The notes: a model not told the origin generated them from the letters alone. 47,767 nt of DNA from JAVBSC01 sp031547305 (GCA_031547305.1 JAVBSC010000031.1:1-47767), one strand, 5' to 3'. Positions 1-9,703 are shown, numbered from the stretch's first letter. Numbers and translations: made by a program.

Positions 1-411
1 CGGCAGTAAAATCTATGTCCAAAGCCGACGAATAAGCCATAAGTATTTTTCGCAGACCGGGCAGCACACTCTGAGTAATTCATTTGTCAATTGCTCCACA
101 AATGTAAAATTGATACTTGTCAGGTTTGCCCCCGGTTAACCTTTGGTATCGGGCGATTGAGAAACGCCTCATCAAAGCCCCGAGAATGAGCGTTATTTCG
201 GCACGCTGGAGCGTATTGAAGGTTCAAATTCATGCCCGCTGCCAGTTTTTCAAATAAAACAGCCAAGTTATGATAATATAGTTTGGTTGTTTTATTTGTG
301 CCGGGCGACGGCGCCGGATTCGCCGTCACATTGCGGTGCGGCGCGAGCCCGGCGGGTATTGTGCGCATTGCGTTTATAGCCTTAGCGCTTATTTTACGTT
401 ATACTCAAGCC
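1..411. other. Left-edge non-coding stretch
   Basis: No gene is supported here. The region is AT-rich compared with the downstream gene, and short open frames on both strands lack ribosome binding sites. A minus-strand frame without a convincing start runs off the left edge, so a gene lying mostly outside the window cannot be excluded. AT-rich TATGATAATAT-like sequence around 269-279 could be the -10 region of the promoter for the DUF748 gene, but the matching -35 is weak. Confidence 0.5.
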
Positions 412-3400
412 ATGAACGCACTTGAACGTTTGTTTTTCGTTAACGGTCGCCCCAGGCGCTGGCTCATGGTTCTGGCCGGCCTGCTCATCATCTATCTGGC
501 GGGCGGGGCCTGGGTGTTGCCGGGCGTGTTGCGCGGGGTTATGGAAAAACAACTTTCCGCCCTGACCGGTTCGTCCTGCACCCTGGAGAAAATAAGGTTC
601 AACCCCCTGAACCTGCGGCTGGAGCTTTTTGGCCTGCGTGTGCCCCACCCGGACGGCAGTCCTTTTTTATACCTGGAAGCGCTGGATTCCCGGCCAGGCC
701 TGCCTCTTATCTCCCGCCTGGCGCCCAGTCTGGGCGAACTCAAGCTGATCAATCCGGAAATCCATCTGGTCCTGCGCAAGGACGGCCGCCTTTCCATGCA
801 TGACTTTATTCCCGCCCGGGCGGCGGAGGAAAACCCGGAGCCCGCCCCGGTTTTTCCCTTTATTCTGACCAACCTGGCTGTTTTCGGCGGGAAAATCCAC
901 TTTACGGACGAGTTGTACGACCAGAAGCACGAAATAACAGATCTTTTCCTGCAAGTGCCTTTTACTTCCTCTCTGCCCTCGGACCATACCGTGGCCGTGG
1001 AGCCACGCCTGGAAGCGGTGGTGGACGGGCGGCCTTTTGTCCTGCGGGGGGAAAGCACGCCGTTTGCGGACAACCCGCGCACCAGTTTTGAGTTTAATAT
1101 CGACAATCTTGATCTGATCCCTTTTCAGAATTACCTGGCCGGTTTTTCCAGCCTGGTCGTAAGCCAAGGGCGTTTTTCCACCCGGATTGGCCTGGAGTTT
1201 CAGCGCCCGGCCGGAGAGCCCCTAAGCCTGACCCTACGCGGGCAGTTGAAGCTGGATGAACTGGCCCTGGACTCTCCGGCGGATGGCCGGGTTCTGGCTC
1301 TGGAATCCGCTGTGCTGGAACTGGAGAGCCGCTTTTTGGATCGCCCGGAATTTACCGTGGAATCTCTGACCTTTACAAAAGTGGAAGTTCTGTCTCTGCG
1401 CCGCAAAAACGGCGTCCTGAACTGGTCTGAATATTTCACCCCCAAGCAAGCGCCCGGATTGCCGGCTCAGCAAGAAACAACCACTTCGTCCGGGGCGGTG
1501 GAAGAACCGGGCGCTGGTGCGAACGCTGTTTTAAACGCAACCGCCCCCGCGCCGCCGACTCCGGAACAGGTCTCGGCCCCGGACGAGACAAAGACCGCCC
1601 ATGCGGAGGAGCCGGGGGCTTTTCAGGGAATTTTTCCCGGCCTGCCGCCCTTTCTAATCCGCGAAGTGCGGCTGGAGCGGAGTTCTCTGCGCTTTAAGGA
1701 CGAAACCCTGGCCGCGCCGGCCGAATACGCTCTGGCCGGAATAAACGTGACCCTGCATAATTTCTCCGCCTTCAAGCCGGAACAGCGGCCCGGCAATGAA
1801 GCCTTGCCGGCGGCCGCCGGCGTAAACGCCACGCGGGGCGCTGGACCGGCCGCCACCAACGCGGCCGCGCTGCCGGAATATACCCTGGCGGTGGCGGATT
1901 TGCTGGGCGGCAGCCTGGCGTTGTCCGGCCGGGTGAATTTGACGCCGACGCCGGAAGGCCCGCCCCTGCCGGGCACGGAACTGGATTTTACGCTGGACGG
2001 GCTGGATTTGCGCCGCCTGAACGCCCACCTGGAATCTTTGGCCGGCTGGCAGGCGGATTCCGGGCTGCTTGGAACCAGAGGCCAGGTGAACCTGGAGATT
2101 AAAAAGGACAAGAGCCTTGAAGCGCGCCTGAGCAAGGGCGGCCTGTCCCTGGACAAGCTGGCCCTGCGGCCGCGGGGCGCCAAAGAAGCCCCCCTGAGTC
2201 TGCAGCGCGCCGCGCTGGAACAGGTTAGCCTGGATTTGGCGAAACAGACTCTGAGCGCGGCAGCCCTGCGCCTGGATGCCCCGCAGGTTCGCCTGGTCCG
2301 CCTTGCGGACGGACGGGTTATTCTGGACGGCCAGGCGGCCGGCCAGGCCGGGCCGGGGGCGAAAGCCTCCTCTACCACGCCCAAAACCGCCTCTCCGGCC
2401 TGGAAGCTCAACCTGGCCGGGGTGAACATGAGCGCCGGGCGGGTAAGCTTCGCCGACGCCGGCGTGGCGGCGCCCGGAGCCGCTCCCCTGGTTCTGGACA
2501 AGCTCAGCCTGAAAACCGGGGCGGTGTCCTCAGACATGGGCCGGTCGATAGATTTCGCGCTCACCGGCGCCCTGGACAGCGGAATCCTGGATTTGAAAGG
2601 CAAAGTACAGCCGGAGCCGCTCAAGCTGGACCTGAAGGCCGGGGTGGAGCGCCTGTCCCTGACCCCCCTTGCTCCCTACATAGCCCGGCAGGCCAAACTG
2701 GAGCTGCAGCGCGGCGGGCTTTCCGCCAACTGCGATTTAAGCCTGGCCGGGGATGATGTGAAGGTTGACGGAGCGTTTCGTCTGACCGGCCTCAGCCTTA
2801 CGCAAAATAAAAAAAGCCTGCTCGCCCTGGGCCTGCTGGACGTGGACAAGTTCAGCTTTGACAGCCGAAGAAAGCGCCTGGAAATCGGCGCGTTGAAAAT
2901 GAACTCGCCGACCGTGGATTTTGTGCTGCTAAAGCAGGGCGGCAGCAATTTCAGCCGCATCGCGGGCGAGGAAAAGAGCGAGGCGGACACAAAGCCCGTC
3001 TCTAAGGCGGATGCCGCGCCCGCTAAACGAGAAGCCGGTGTGGTGGGCGGCTTTTCTTTTGTCAGCGTAAAATTTATCCAGGTGGAAGGCGGCACTCTGC
3101 GCTTTACGGACGAGCGGCTCTCTCCGCCCGTGACCCTGAAGATCAACGATTACAAGGCTTCTTTGAGCTCCTTCACCTCAGAGGCGGGCAGCGTGTCTTC
3201 CATTCGCACCGGCGGCAAGCTGGACGGCGTGCCCCTGGCACTGGACGGGGAAATGAATCCCGTGCGTCTTCCCTTGAGCGGCGAGGCCAAGTTTGCCATG
3301 AACTATCTGGATTTGGTTCCACTATCGCCTTATGCGGCGCGCTACCTGGGGTACCCGGTGGAGGGCGGCAAGCTTTCCCTGAAGCTGGAGGCCAAATTCG

Positions 3401-4275
3401 ACCAGGACACGCTGGACTCCCGGAACAAAGCCGTGCTTACCCGTCTGAGGCTGGGCGAGCGCAGCAAGGAGCCGGGCGCGCCGGATCTGCCCGTCAAGGC
3501 GGGCCTTTCCCTGCTTCAGGATTCCAACGGAAACGTCGAGCTGCTCCTGCCCATCAGCGGCAACCTGGACGATCCGCAGTTCAAGATCGGCAACGTGGTG
3601 GGCCAGGCCATCGGCAACCTGATGCTGAAGATTATGACTTCACCCTTTTCCCTGCTGGTCAACATAATCACCCTGGGCGGCGCACTGGGCGGCGGCCCGG
3701 ATTTGCAGTTCATTGAATTCGCTCCCGGCGACGCGGTTTTGGACGCCAAAGCCCTGGACGTTATGAAAACCGTGGTGGAAGTCCTGCAAAAACGCCCGGA
3801 ACTGCTCATGGATCTGACCGGCATGTCCGATACGGACGAGCGGGCCGCCCTGTTGGAAACGCGCCTGAAGAGATTCATGCAGGAAGAAAAATATAAGAGC
3901 CTTTCCCGCCAGGAACGCGCCAAGTCCAAAATTGAAGACATGCGGGTGGGACCGGAGGTTGACGCGGAGGAGTACGCGGATCTGCTGTTTGAGTTTTACG
4001 CGGACCAGCCCTTTGATAAAGAACGCAACGCCATCGGCCTGGTAAAAAAGCTGCCGCCGGAAGAAATGCTGCGCATCATCCGGGAAAAAGCGGAAATAAC
4101 CGACCAGGACTTGAACAACCTGGCCCTGCAGCGGTCCAGGAACGTGCGCGAATACCTGATCCGCGCGGATGAAAGCCTGATCCCGCGTACGGACCTGGGC
4201 ACGCCAAAAGGCCCGCTGCCGCACAAGGAAGGAGAGAGGCCCAACCGGGCGGTGCGGATTGGAATAGGGAAGTGA
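412..4275 (+). CDS. DUF748 / AsmA-like envelope protein
   Basis: Large protein (1287 aa from this start) of the DUF748 type, related to the AsmA-like group of bridge-like envelope proteins. An N-terminal membrane segment (about residues 20-42) anchors a very long, repetitive, beta-rich periplasmic region with many alternating Leu/Asp stretches. Proline/alanine/threonine-rich linkers occur near residues 345-400. The C-terminal part (FAPGDAVLDA and following helices) is the conserved end seen in this family, with an OmpA-like flavour. AsmA-like proteins are linked to lipid transport and outer-membrane homeostasis; the substrate here is unknown. The frame is open back to 283, but the ATG at 412 places the membrane anchor close to the N-terminus as in relatives; no strong ribosome binding site is visible. 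It converges on the methyltransferase gene 12 bases downstream. Confidence 0.8.
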   Translation: MNALERLFFVNGRPRRWLMVLAGLLIIYLAGGAWVLPGVLRGVMEKQLSALTGSSCTLEKIRFNPLNLRLELFGLRVPHPDGSPFLYLEALDSRPGLPLISRLAPSLGELKLINPEIHLVLRKDGRLSMHDFIPARAAEENPEPAPVFPFILTNLAVFGGKIHFTDELYDQKHEITDLFLQVPFTSSLPSDHTVAVEPRLEAVVDGRPFVLRGESTPFADNPRTSFEFNIDNLDLIPFQNYLAGFSSLVVSQGRFSTRIGLEFQRPAGEPLSLTLRGQLKLDELALDSPADGRVLALESAVLELESRFLDRPEFTVESLTFTKVEVLSLRRKNGVLNWSEYFTPKQAPGLPAQQETTTSSGAVEEPGAGANAVLNATAPAPPTPEQVSAPDETKTAHAEEPGAFQGIFPGLPPFLIREVRLERSSLRFKDETLAAPAEYALAGINVTLHNFSAFKPEQRPGNEALPAAAGVNATRGAGPAATNAAALPEYTLAVADLLGGSLALSGRVNLTPTPEGPPLPGTELDFTLDGLDLRRLNAHLESLAGWQADSGLLGTRGQVNLEIKKDKSLEARLSKGGLSLDKLALRPRGAKEAPLSLQRAALEQVSLDLAKQTLSAAALRLDAPQVRLVRLADGRVILDGQAAGQAGPGAKASSTTPKTASPAWKLNLAGVNMSAGRVSFADAGVAAPGAAPLVLDKLSLKTGAVSSDMGRSIDFALTGALDSGILDLKGKVQPEPLKLDLKAGVERLSLTPLAPYIARQAKLELQRGGLSANCDLSLAGDDVKVDGAFRLTGLSLTQNKKSLLALGLLDVDKFSFDSRRKRLEIGALKMNSPTVDFVLLKQGGSNFSRIAGEEKSEADTKPVSKADAAPAKREAGVVGGFSFVSVKFIQVEGGTLRFTDERLSPPVTLKINDYKASLSSFTSEAGSVSSIRTGGKLDGVPLALDGEMNPVRLPLSGEAKFAMNYLDLVPLSPYAARYLGYPVEGGKLSLKLEAKFDQDTLDSRNKAVLTRLRLGERSKEPGAPDLPVKAGLSLLQDSNGNVELLLPISGNLDDPQFKIGNVVGQAIGNLMLKIMTSPFSLLVNIITLGGALGGGPDLQFIEFAPGDAVLDAKALDVMKTVVEVLQKRPELLMDLTGMSDTDERAALLETRLKRFMQEEKYKSLSRQERAKSKIEDMRVGPEVDAEEYADLLFEFYADQPFDKERNAIGLVKKLPPEEMLRIIREKAEITDQDLNNLALQRSRNVREYLIRADESLIPRTDLGTPKGPLPHKEGERPNRAVRIGIGK

Positions 4276-4287
4276 GGGGCCTATGGC

Positions 4288-5418
4288 CTATGCCGCAATA
4301 GCATAGAGGACCGTCTCTATGTCGCTGACATAATGGTGCTTCAGGTAGAATTTATACCCCAAGCCAAGATCTCGAATCATTTGAGGGATGGTGCTGTAGT
4401 CTTCCGGCTTGTGGTAGACGCAAATAGCCAGCTTCGGCTTGAAGCGGGACAGGGTTTCCCGCGCGCCATTTAAAGCGCGAAGCTCCGCCCCTTCTATGTC
4501 CATTTTAATGAAATCCACTTTTGGAATATTTTTTAGTTTCACTTCGTCATCTATAGTCGTTGTTACAGCTGATATTTTATCTCCTGATGTGTTCCAGGAA
4601 TGACATTCGGTAGCCGAACGATCTCTATCTATGAAAAAATCTATTTTTTCTCCAGAATTATCGTAGAGAATTTTTTCTATTATTGATATGTTGTTTTTTA
4701 TATGATCATTCATGTCTATATTATATTTCATCAACTCCAGGTATAATGGATGCGCCTCAAATGTAAATACAGCCCCAGTTTGCTTGGCCTTTGACGCAAA
4801 ATATATTGCCGTATCACCAAAGCATCCTCCACAATCAAGTACATAATCTCCGGGTGTTATATTGATATTAACATTTTGGTATGTGTAACTGTACACATTC
4901 TCGCATATGAATAAATATAAGCAAAAAGGCAATGTGTATAATTTCGCGTCCATGCCGAGCGGAGATGTATTATAAAAAAACAATCTATATCCTGTGCCAA
5001 AAGCATCCTGCGCTATTCTTTGATTCATATTTTCATCACTGTTAATTGATAGGGCCTTATTGTGTAGTAGATTTTGTTTGTCATAAAAATCATCTACATA
5101 AAATGGAAATTTTACAAATTTATGACCTAGCAAGCCATACGCCGCAACTGTTATGAGCGTGTCCTTTGATAAATCATCAGAGAGCATATCGTACAGTTCA
5201 CTCTTCGTCTCTATATGCTTGGCAATATCACCTTTTTTGTGATATATAAAATCTTTGAACGAAGGTATCTTATTCCTTCTGAACCATTCTTCGTCCCGGC
5301 ATTTTAGAGAGTCCAGTCTGGCATGGAAAAATCCAGGATCGTTGTCCACATATCTATATTTGTATGACTCCAGGTGGAGTTTTAATTTTTGCATTAAGCC
5401 GGCTCGAAATGCATTCAT
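4288..5418 (-). CDS. FkbM-family methyltransferase
   Basis: 376-aa SAM-dependent methyltransferase of the FkbM type. The SAM-binding loop is visible as VLDCGGCFGDTA (residues 193-204), followed by an acidic residue E221 in TFEAHP and the family motif FIKMDIEGAE (303-312). Residues 1-180 form a long extension before the catalytic domain. FkbM enzymes usually O-methylate sugars or polyketides; next to three other glycan genes it probably methylates a surface polysaccharide or glycoprotein glycan (inference). The gene is markedly AT-rich compared with both flanks, which suggests horizontal acquisition. The start at 5418 has a GGAA-type ribosome binding site 8 bases upstream. It is last in the minus-strand cluster, 86 bases after the second FkbM-like gene. 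Confidence 0.85.
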   Translation of the reverse strand: MNAFRAGLMQKLKLHLESYKYRYVDNDPGFFHARLDSLKCRDEEWFRRNKIPSFKDFIYHKKGDIAKHIETKSELYDMLSDDLSKDTLITVAAYGLLGHKFVKFPFYVDDFYDKQNLLHNKALSINSDENMNQRIAQDAFGTGYRLFFYNTSPLGMDAKLYTLPFCLYLFICENVYSYTYQNVNINITPGDYVLDCGGCFGDTAIYFASKAKQTGAVFTFEAHPLYLELMKYNIDMNDHIKNNISIIEKILYDNSGEKIDFFIDRDRSATECHSWNTSGDKISAVTTTIDDEVKLKNIPKVDFIKMDIEGAELRALNGARETLSRFKPKLAICVYHKPEDYSTIPQMIRDLGLGYKFYLKHHYVSDIETVLYAIAA

Positions 5419-5504
5419 GTCTATTTTCCGTAAAGGTTAGGTGTGCTTGGGCTTTGAGCGTCGACCAGGTGTTTTGCCTTTTGCGATATTTTGGGGCGCC
5501 TGGA

Positions 5505-6380
5505 TTATAGGCCGCGTGCGAGGCTCAAAACCTGGGGGCTGATTTGCGCAAGGAGCGAAATATAATATTTGTAAAATTGCCCCAAGTCCAAGGGCAACAA
5601 TTTATTGTTAACAAATATAATATTATACTGTATCCCGTTAAATTCATTGTCACGTAAAAATGGTGTAAACCCCAGGTCTGCCATGTGTGAGAGGATATCC
5701 GTATCCAGCATTTTTTGTTCTGGCCACAGTCTTTCAGATTCAACTTCTATGTATACTGAATTTATTATTCCCTCCGCGAATGAACGACTGAATGAGGAGA
5801 GAACTTCTTGTTGGGCGCCTTCCACATCAAGCCACAAGGCCACGCTGCTTTTGGTTTTATATCTGCCTTTCAGCAGTGTGTCGCCCCGGACGGCTCGCAC
5901 GACCGTTTTTGATTTTCTGAGGTTATGCCGTTTTGTGCTGTCCCGTACGTACATGGATGACATCCCGTCGGCGATATTCGCCCCAGCGTCAATATACTCA
6001 TAGAAAATTGCCGGTCCTTCGGAATCTGATATCAGGGCATTGATGTATTCGATACCTTTTGCCTCAAGGCTTGCATGCTCAGAAAAGTAGGCGTGCGTTC
6101 TGGGAGAAGCCTCAATGGCGCAAGCGGCGATGGCGTCACCGTGCTCTTTTTTCATTTCCTGAGAGTATGTCGCTTCTCTTGCGCCGACCTCCAGGCTGAG
6201 GTCGGTTTTTAGTGCGGCATGCATGGCTACATAAGTATGCCTAAGGCAGTTCGCGGATTGCGATAGGAAACCTTGTGGCAATCTGCCGATATTGAATATT
6301 TCATCTATGTATTTGTAGTATAGAGCAGATTTTCTATGCATAAAATTTCTCTCAATTAATGGGATATTTTTGAATATCAA
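5505..6380 (-). CDS. Second FkbM-like methyltransferase
   Basis: 291-aa protein with a shorter FkbM-type fold. Visible elements are the SAM-loop equivalent LEVGAREATYS (63-73), the acidic residue E90 in AIEASP, and WLDVEGAQQEVL (183-194), which corresponds to the MDIEGAE motif of the family. The first glycine-rich loop is E-V-G-A rather than the usual D-x-G-x-N, so it is a diverged member. Its start overlaps the stop of the preceding GT61 gene by four bases (ATGA), indicating translational coupling. With the other FkbM gene downstream, two methylation steps on one glycan are plausible; acceptor unknown. An internal Met14 is an alternative start. Confidence 0.7.
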   Translation of the reverse strand: MIFKNIPLIERNFMHRKSALYYKYIDEIFNIGRLPQGFLSQSANCLRHTYVAMHAALKTDLSLEVGAREATYSQEMKKEHGDAIAACAIEASPRTHAYFSEHASLEAKGIEYINALISDSEGPAIFYEYIDAGANIADGMSSMYVRDSTKRHNLRKSKTVVRAVRGDTLLKGRYKTKSSVALWLDVEGAQQEVLSSFSRSFAEGIINSVYIEVESERLWPEQKMLDTDILSHMADLGFTPFLRDNEFNGIQYNIIFVNNKLLPLDLGQFYKYYISLLAQISPQVLSLARGL

Positions 6381-7450
6381 GATTTTTTCAGAGTTGGCCG
6401 GCCCAATAAATTTTCTAATATTGCTCGTAATAGGTTAATGTTTACTGTAATATTAGCACTATGGCCTTTTTGCAGATAGTCAGTCGGGCAAAGTCCGCCT
6501 GAATATGGGGTATCGCTGGACAACATGTGGTAGCGAAGATTCAAGGCAAGTACTATATGCATATTCAGCATGGCTATATAGGCATGGTTGAATATTTCTA
6601 TAAATGTGGATTTTTCTGGTTGCAGTAGCGCAAGAGCGCAATTCGCGCCATGCGGCATGATAGAGCATGACACGTTGGTCATAAACGACAATTGTTCTCC
6701 GACTGAGTAATCTTCAGGCACCATGACTTCAAAATCGTAAAAAGATAAAAGGCGAAGAACCTCATCTTCGTTTTCCACTCTTCTGCGCTCGCCGATACGT
6801 TTTATATAGCAATGCTTGGCGCCATCCAGAATTTTTATACCTTCGAGTAATTTGCAGCGGATAAGCTTGGTCAGTTTTTTATTTGTAACTAACTGGCTGC
6901 ATTGATATCTCTGGGGCACAATAAGTTTTTTTACATGGTATGCGCCACTATTTCTGATTATTCTATCTTGCGGTATTGATAAGATATCAAATATTCCATT
7001 TATAAATGTACAGTCATCCGGCACAATATATGGGCCGGAATACCCATATGTCTCAAGGACAAGTAATTTAGAGATCGATTCAAAAATCCAATGCCAGAAA
7101 TTTAGCGGAGTATGGATTGAGTTTAGCGCGACCACTTCATCCAAGACGATCAAGTCGGGTTTTTCGGCCACAGCCGCGGCAATGCTCTGCAAAAGGCCTT
7201 GCTGGATATAAAAATTATCTTCGTTTACGGATTCCTTAAGCATCCATGCCGAGCCGTCAGAAGAGTCCTTTGCGCAAAGAAGGCTCGTGCCTTTGCCGAA
7301 TACCTGCACGTCATTGATTGAATAGAACCGCATGCCGAACTGGCGCACATCGATAATGCCGCCCCGTTCCGGATACTTAGCCAGGAAGTTGCAGGCGCTC
7401 ACCGGCGTCATATTCCGCAGTATATTGATATCCATATACCAGTGCTCCAT
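6377..7450 (-). CDS. Glycosyltransferase family 61 protein
   Basis: 357-aa GT61 (DUF563-type) glycosyltransferase. Diagnostic regions are the central N-F-W-H-W-IFE segment and the C-terminal stretch SIMPHGANCALALL followed by FIEIF, which match the conserved MxxxHGAxLxNxxF-type ending of the family. GT61 enzymes transfer sugars such as xylose or GlcNAc in plants and animals; bacterial members usually sit in polysaccharide or protein glycosylation loci. It lies 42 bases after the GT-1-like gene and overlaps the following methyltransferase by four bases, so it is part of one operon. Start choice is uncertain: Met6 (7435) has a GGAG nine bases upstream, whereas the ATG at 7450 has no clear site. 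AT-rich coding suggests foreign origin. Confidence 0.8.
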   Translation of the reverse strand: MEHWYMDINILRNMTPVSACNFLAKYPERGGIIDVRQFGMRFYSINDVQVFGKGTSLLCAKDSSDGSAWMLKESVNEDNFYIQQGLLQSIAAAVAEKPDLIVLDEVVALNSIHTPLNFWHWIFESISKLLVLETYGYSGPYIVPDDCTFINGIFDILSIPQDRIIRNSGAYHVKKLIVPQRYQCSQLVTNKKLTKLIRCKLLEGIKILDGAKHCYIKRIGERRRVENEDEVLRLLSFYDFEVMVPEDYSVGEQLSFMTNVSCSIMPHGANCALALLQPEKSTFIEIFNHAYIAMLNMHIVLALNLRYHMLSSDTPYSGGLCPTDYLQKGHSANITVNINLLRAILENLLGRPTLKKS

Positions 7451-7492
7451 TATCTGGCGTCTGTTCCTTGCGGAAGCATGCGGTGCTGGTTT

Positions 7493-8371
7493 TTATGCGG
7501 GCTGTGTTTGGCCAGCTCCGCCTTTGAACGACCTTCTCCCCACGATGTTTCTCAATCCATCCGCAAAGGAGATGGAGGAGAACGCCGCGAATCCGGCTTC
7601 CGCCTGTTTTTTTCTGGCTTTTCCATCCGCAAGGGTTTCACCTACGGCGTCGGCGAGTCTATTGTAATCGCAAAAGCAGCAGGCTTCTGTGAGTTCCGGA
7701 TAGATTTCCGTGTCGGGCCGCAGTTCGGAGACCACTGCTTTTTTGTTGGCCCACAGGTAGCCCAGGCGGGGAACTTCCAGACTGGCCGGCGCGTAATGGT
7801 GCACGTTGAGTATTACTTTGGACCGGGCTATCCAGGCGTCCCGCTCCGCGCCGTAGACGCCCTGCAATATTTTCAGGTTTATTCCCGCCTCCGCCAGCTT
7901 TTGCAGGGCGAGCTTGCGGCGTTCGTTGACGGAGCCGTAAAACAGAACGTCCACGTTCTGGGGAAGGGCTTCGTTCAGCCGGGTCATTTCCGGCACGTAG
8001 CCCAGGCGGATTCCCGTAACGTTGGACAGTCCCAGCTTGTCCTTTAAAAAGGCCACGTTGCGCGGGCTGTAGTCCCAGACGGGAAAATCCGCCAGATGCC
8101 GGGCATAGGCGCTGTTCACCCAGGGGCTGCCTTCGGTGAATTGTTCCAGATTAAAAACGATGGAGTTGCGGGGAAGAGCCGCGCTGGCCGCTTTGGGAAC
8201 GTTGCAGCTGCCGAAGATAATATTGCGGCTGTGCGGGTTGACCTCGTTGACCTTTATTTCCACGGCAAAGCCCAGACGTTCCAGGGCATAGCGGAGCGGC
8301 AGGATCACGTCGTCCAGGCCGTTCACCGCAAGGTGGCCTTCGGGCATCAATTTTACGAGGCTGAAATGCAT
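7493..8371 (-). CDS. Glycosyltransferase (group 1, Glyco_trans_1_2-like)
   Basis: 292-aa protein resembling short glycosyltransferases whose C-terminal half is a GT-1-type nucleotide-sugar binding lobe. The segment ARSKVILNVHHY followed by EVPRLGYLWANKKAVVSE and a Y-P-E-L-T/D-Y region is the typical sequence seen in CgeB-like/Glyco_trans_1_2 proteins. The N-terminal half carries a Rossmann-like acceptor lobe (VFNLEQF, VWDYSPRN). It is the first gene of the minus-strand glycan cluster; AGGAA five bases before the ATG supports this start. Base composition is GC-rich like the backbone, unlike the downstream FkbM genes, so the cluster is a composite. Sugar donor and acceptor cannot be read from sequence. 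Confidence 0.75.
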   Translation of the reverse strand: MHFSLVKLMPEGHLAVNGLDDVILPLRYALERLGFAVEIKVNEVNPHSRNIIFGSCNVPKAASAALPRNSIVFNLEQFTEGSPWVNSAYARHLADFPVWDYSPRNVAFLKDKLGLSNVTGIRLGYVPEMTRLNEALPQNVDVLFYGSVNERRKLALQKLAEAGINLKILQGVYGAERDAWIARSKVILNVHHYAPASLEVPRLGYLWANKKAVVSELRPDTEIYPELTEACCFCDYNRLADAVGETLADGKARKKQAEAGFAAFSSISFADGLRNIVGRRSFKGGAGQTQPA

Positions 8372-8539
8372 GTGTGTTCCTGGCGGACGATTTTTTGACG
8401 CAATTTATGCCGTCGCTAGAAATAGCAGCAAAATACATGCCAGACTATGTTGAGCTGTTCATGCGGACAACTCAATAATTCATTGAAGGGATAAGGCGGG
8501 TGGGGGCTGTTGTATATAAGACGATATGACGAACAGGAG

Positions 8540-9166
8540 TCAAGCCGCGAATTCCCGGTACAAATCCAGCAGCAGCGCAAAGGCTATCCACCAGACCACC
8601 AGGCAGACCAGCAGGTTAAGCACGCGCCAGGAGGCCGGCTTTTTAAAAAGCGGGGCCAGTGCCCGGCCGCATTGGGCCAGGCCGAAAAACCAGAGCAGCG
8701 AGGCCGTGCCCGCCCCGGCTCCGAACAGCCAGCGCCCCGCGTCGCCATGCCGGCCGCTCAGGGCGCCCAGCATAACCACGGTGTCCAGGTAGACATGCGG
8801 GTTGAGCAAAGATACCGCCAGAACGGCGGCCAGGGTTTGCCGGAGAGAGGACGGCCCGTTCCGCGCCTGTTCCAAAGCCTGGCCGGAAAAAGCGGATTTT
8901 AAGGCCTTGCCGCCGAAACAGAGCAAAAAAGTCCCGCCGCCCAGGCTGGCCGCAACGTGCAAAAAGGCGCTCCTGGCCACCAGGGTTCCTATGCCTGCAA
9001 CACCAACGGCAATGAGCAGCAGGTCAATAATAGCGCACAGTCCGGCCACGGCCCAGGGATGATTGCGCCGGATGCCCTGGGTAAGCACAAAGGCGTTCTG
9101 GGCGCCGATGGCGACGATCAGACTGGCTCCCAGGCCAAGTCCCTGCAAATATGAGGAAAAATCCAT
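8540..9166 (-). CDS. LysE/ArgO family amino-acid exporter
   Basis: 208-aa integral membrane protein with about six hydrophobic helices. The N-terminal GASLIVAIGAQNAFVL stretch with Q-N-A-F is the LysE/ArgO signature, and a second half motif NPHVYLDTVVMLG matches the family's NPH-x-x-LD region. ArgO/LysE exporters send basic amino acids (Arg, Lys) out of the cytoplasm; exact substrate is not deducible. It is monocistronic on the minus strand and is preceded by a good sigma-70-type promoter (TTGACC, 18-base spacer, TATAAT). Confidence 0.88.
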   Translation of the reverse strand: MDFSSYLQGLGLGASLIVAIGAQNAFVLTQGIRRNHPWAVAGLCAIIDLLLIAVGVAGIGTLVARSAFLHVAASLGGGTFLLCFGGKALKSAFSGQALEQARNGPSSLRQTLAAVLAVSLLNPHVYLDTVVMLGALSGRHGDAGRWLFGAGAGTASLLWFFGLAQCGRALAPLFKKPASWRVLNLLVCLVVWWIAFALLLDLYREFAA

Positions 9167-9229
9167 GGTTTTCTGTAATCGCGCCGGCTGGGCGCGGCTC
9201 CTCGCTGGCTATCACGAGATAAAAAGATT

Positions 9230-9259
9230 ATTATACATCGCGTCCCAGCCGCAGGTCAA
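9230..9259 (-). promoter_or_regulatory. Sigma-70-like promoter of the LysE/ArgO gene
   Basis: On the minus strand, TTGACC (9254-9259) and TATAAT (9230-9235) are separated by 18 bases, a near-consensus promoter about 60 bases upstream of the exporter start codon. Confidence 0.6.
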
Positions 9260-9280
9260 CGATTTGAGCATATTGGGCTA

Positions 9281-9308
9281 TTGACTTTTGCCGCGCATGG
9301 TATAAAAG
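9281..9308 (+). promoter_or_regulatory. Possible promoter of the PxxKW gene
   Basis: TTGACT (9281-9286) is followed by TATAAAAG (9301-9308). The spacer is 14-16 bases depending on which hexamer is used, shorter than ideal, so this is only a candidate. Confidence 0.3.
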
Positions 9309-9358
9309 AACTCTTCGCAATTTTATGGTTCAGCGCTAAATGCGTGAAGGAGAAAAAA

Positions 9359-9643
9359 ATGGCCGCGAAACAAATAAACGCCTTTGAGGGCGCTTCTTTA
9401 ACCCCGGACGGTCTGCTTTACAACGGCTTCATCTGTAAGCCGATCATTGATAAGTGCGAAGGCTGCGAGCGCGTCCAGCCTTTTGAGGGGCAAAGCTTCT
9501 GCTCCAGCTACCCGCTCCCGGCCAGCAAGTGGTCCCTCGGCCGCTGCAACTTCGCCACCCACGTCAAGGTGGAAGCCCGCGCCGGAGCCAAGGTGAACCC
9601 GCTCAAGGCCTCCAAACGCGCTTCCAAGGGCGGCAAGAAATAG
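9359..9643 (+). CDS. PxxKW family cysteine-rich protein
   Basis: 94-aa protein matching the small cysteine-rich PxxKW family found mainly in sulfate-reducing deltaproteobacteria. Cysteines occur as C-x6-C-x2-C (KPIIDKCEGCER region), then C in SFCSSY, the family hallmark P-A-S-K-W, and a final C in GRCNF, consistent with a metal-binding knuckle. The C-terminus is Lys/Arg/Ala-rich. Function is unknown. The frame is open further upstream, but the ATG at 9359 has a strong GAAGGAG site and begins where relatives begin. A perfect hairpin terminator follows. Confidence 0.85.
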   Translation: MAAKQINAFEGASLTPDGLLYNGFICKPIIDKCEGCERVQPFEGQSFCSSYPLPASKWSLGRCNFATHVKVEARAGAKVNPLKASKRASKGGKK

Positions 9644-9703
9644 TCGTGGAAGGATTCTTCCTGGCCAGGCCGGCAACAGCGGGTCAGGCTTGTGCTATGC
9701 ATG

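Noticed and set aside
1..83. Possible minus-strand gene running off the left edge
   Set aside because: A short open frame exists, but there is too little sequence and no clear start or motif to support a call.
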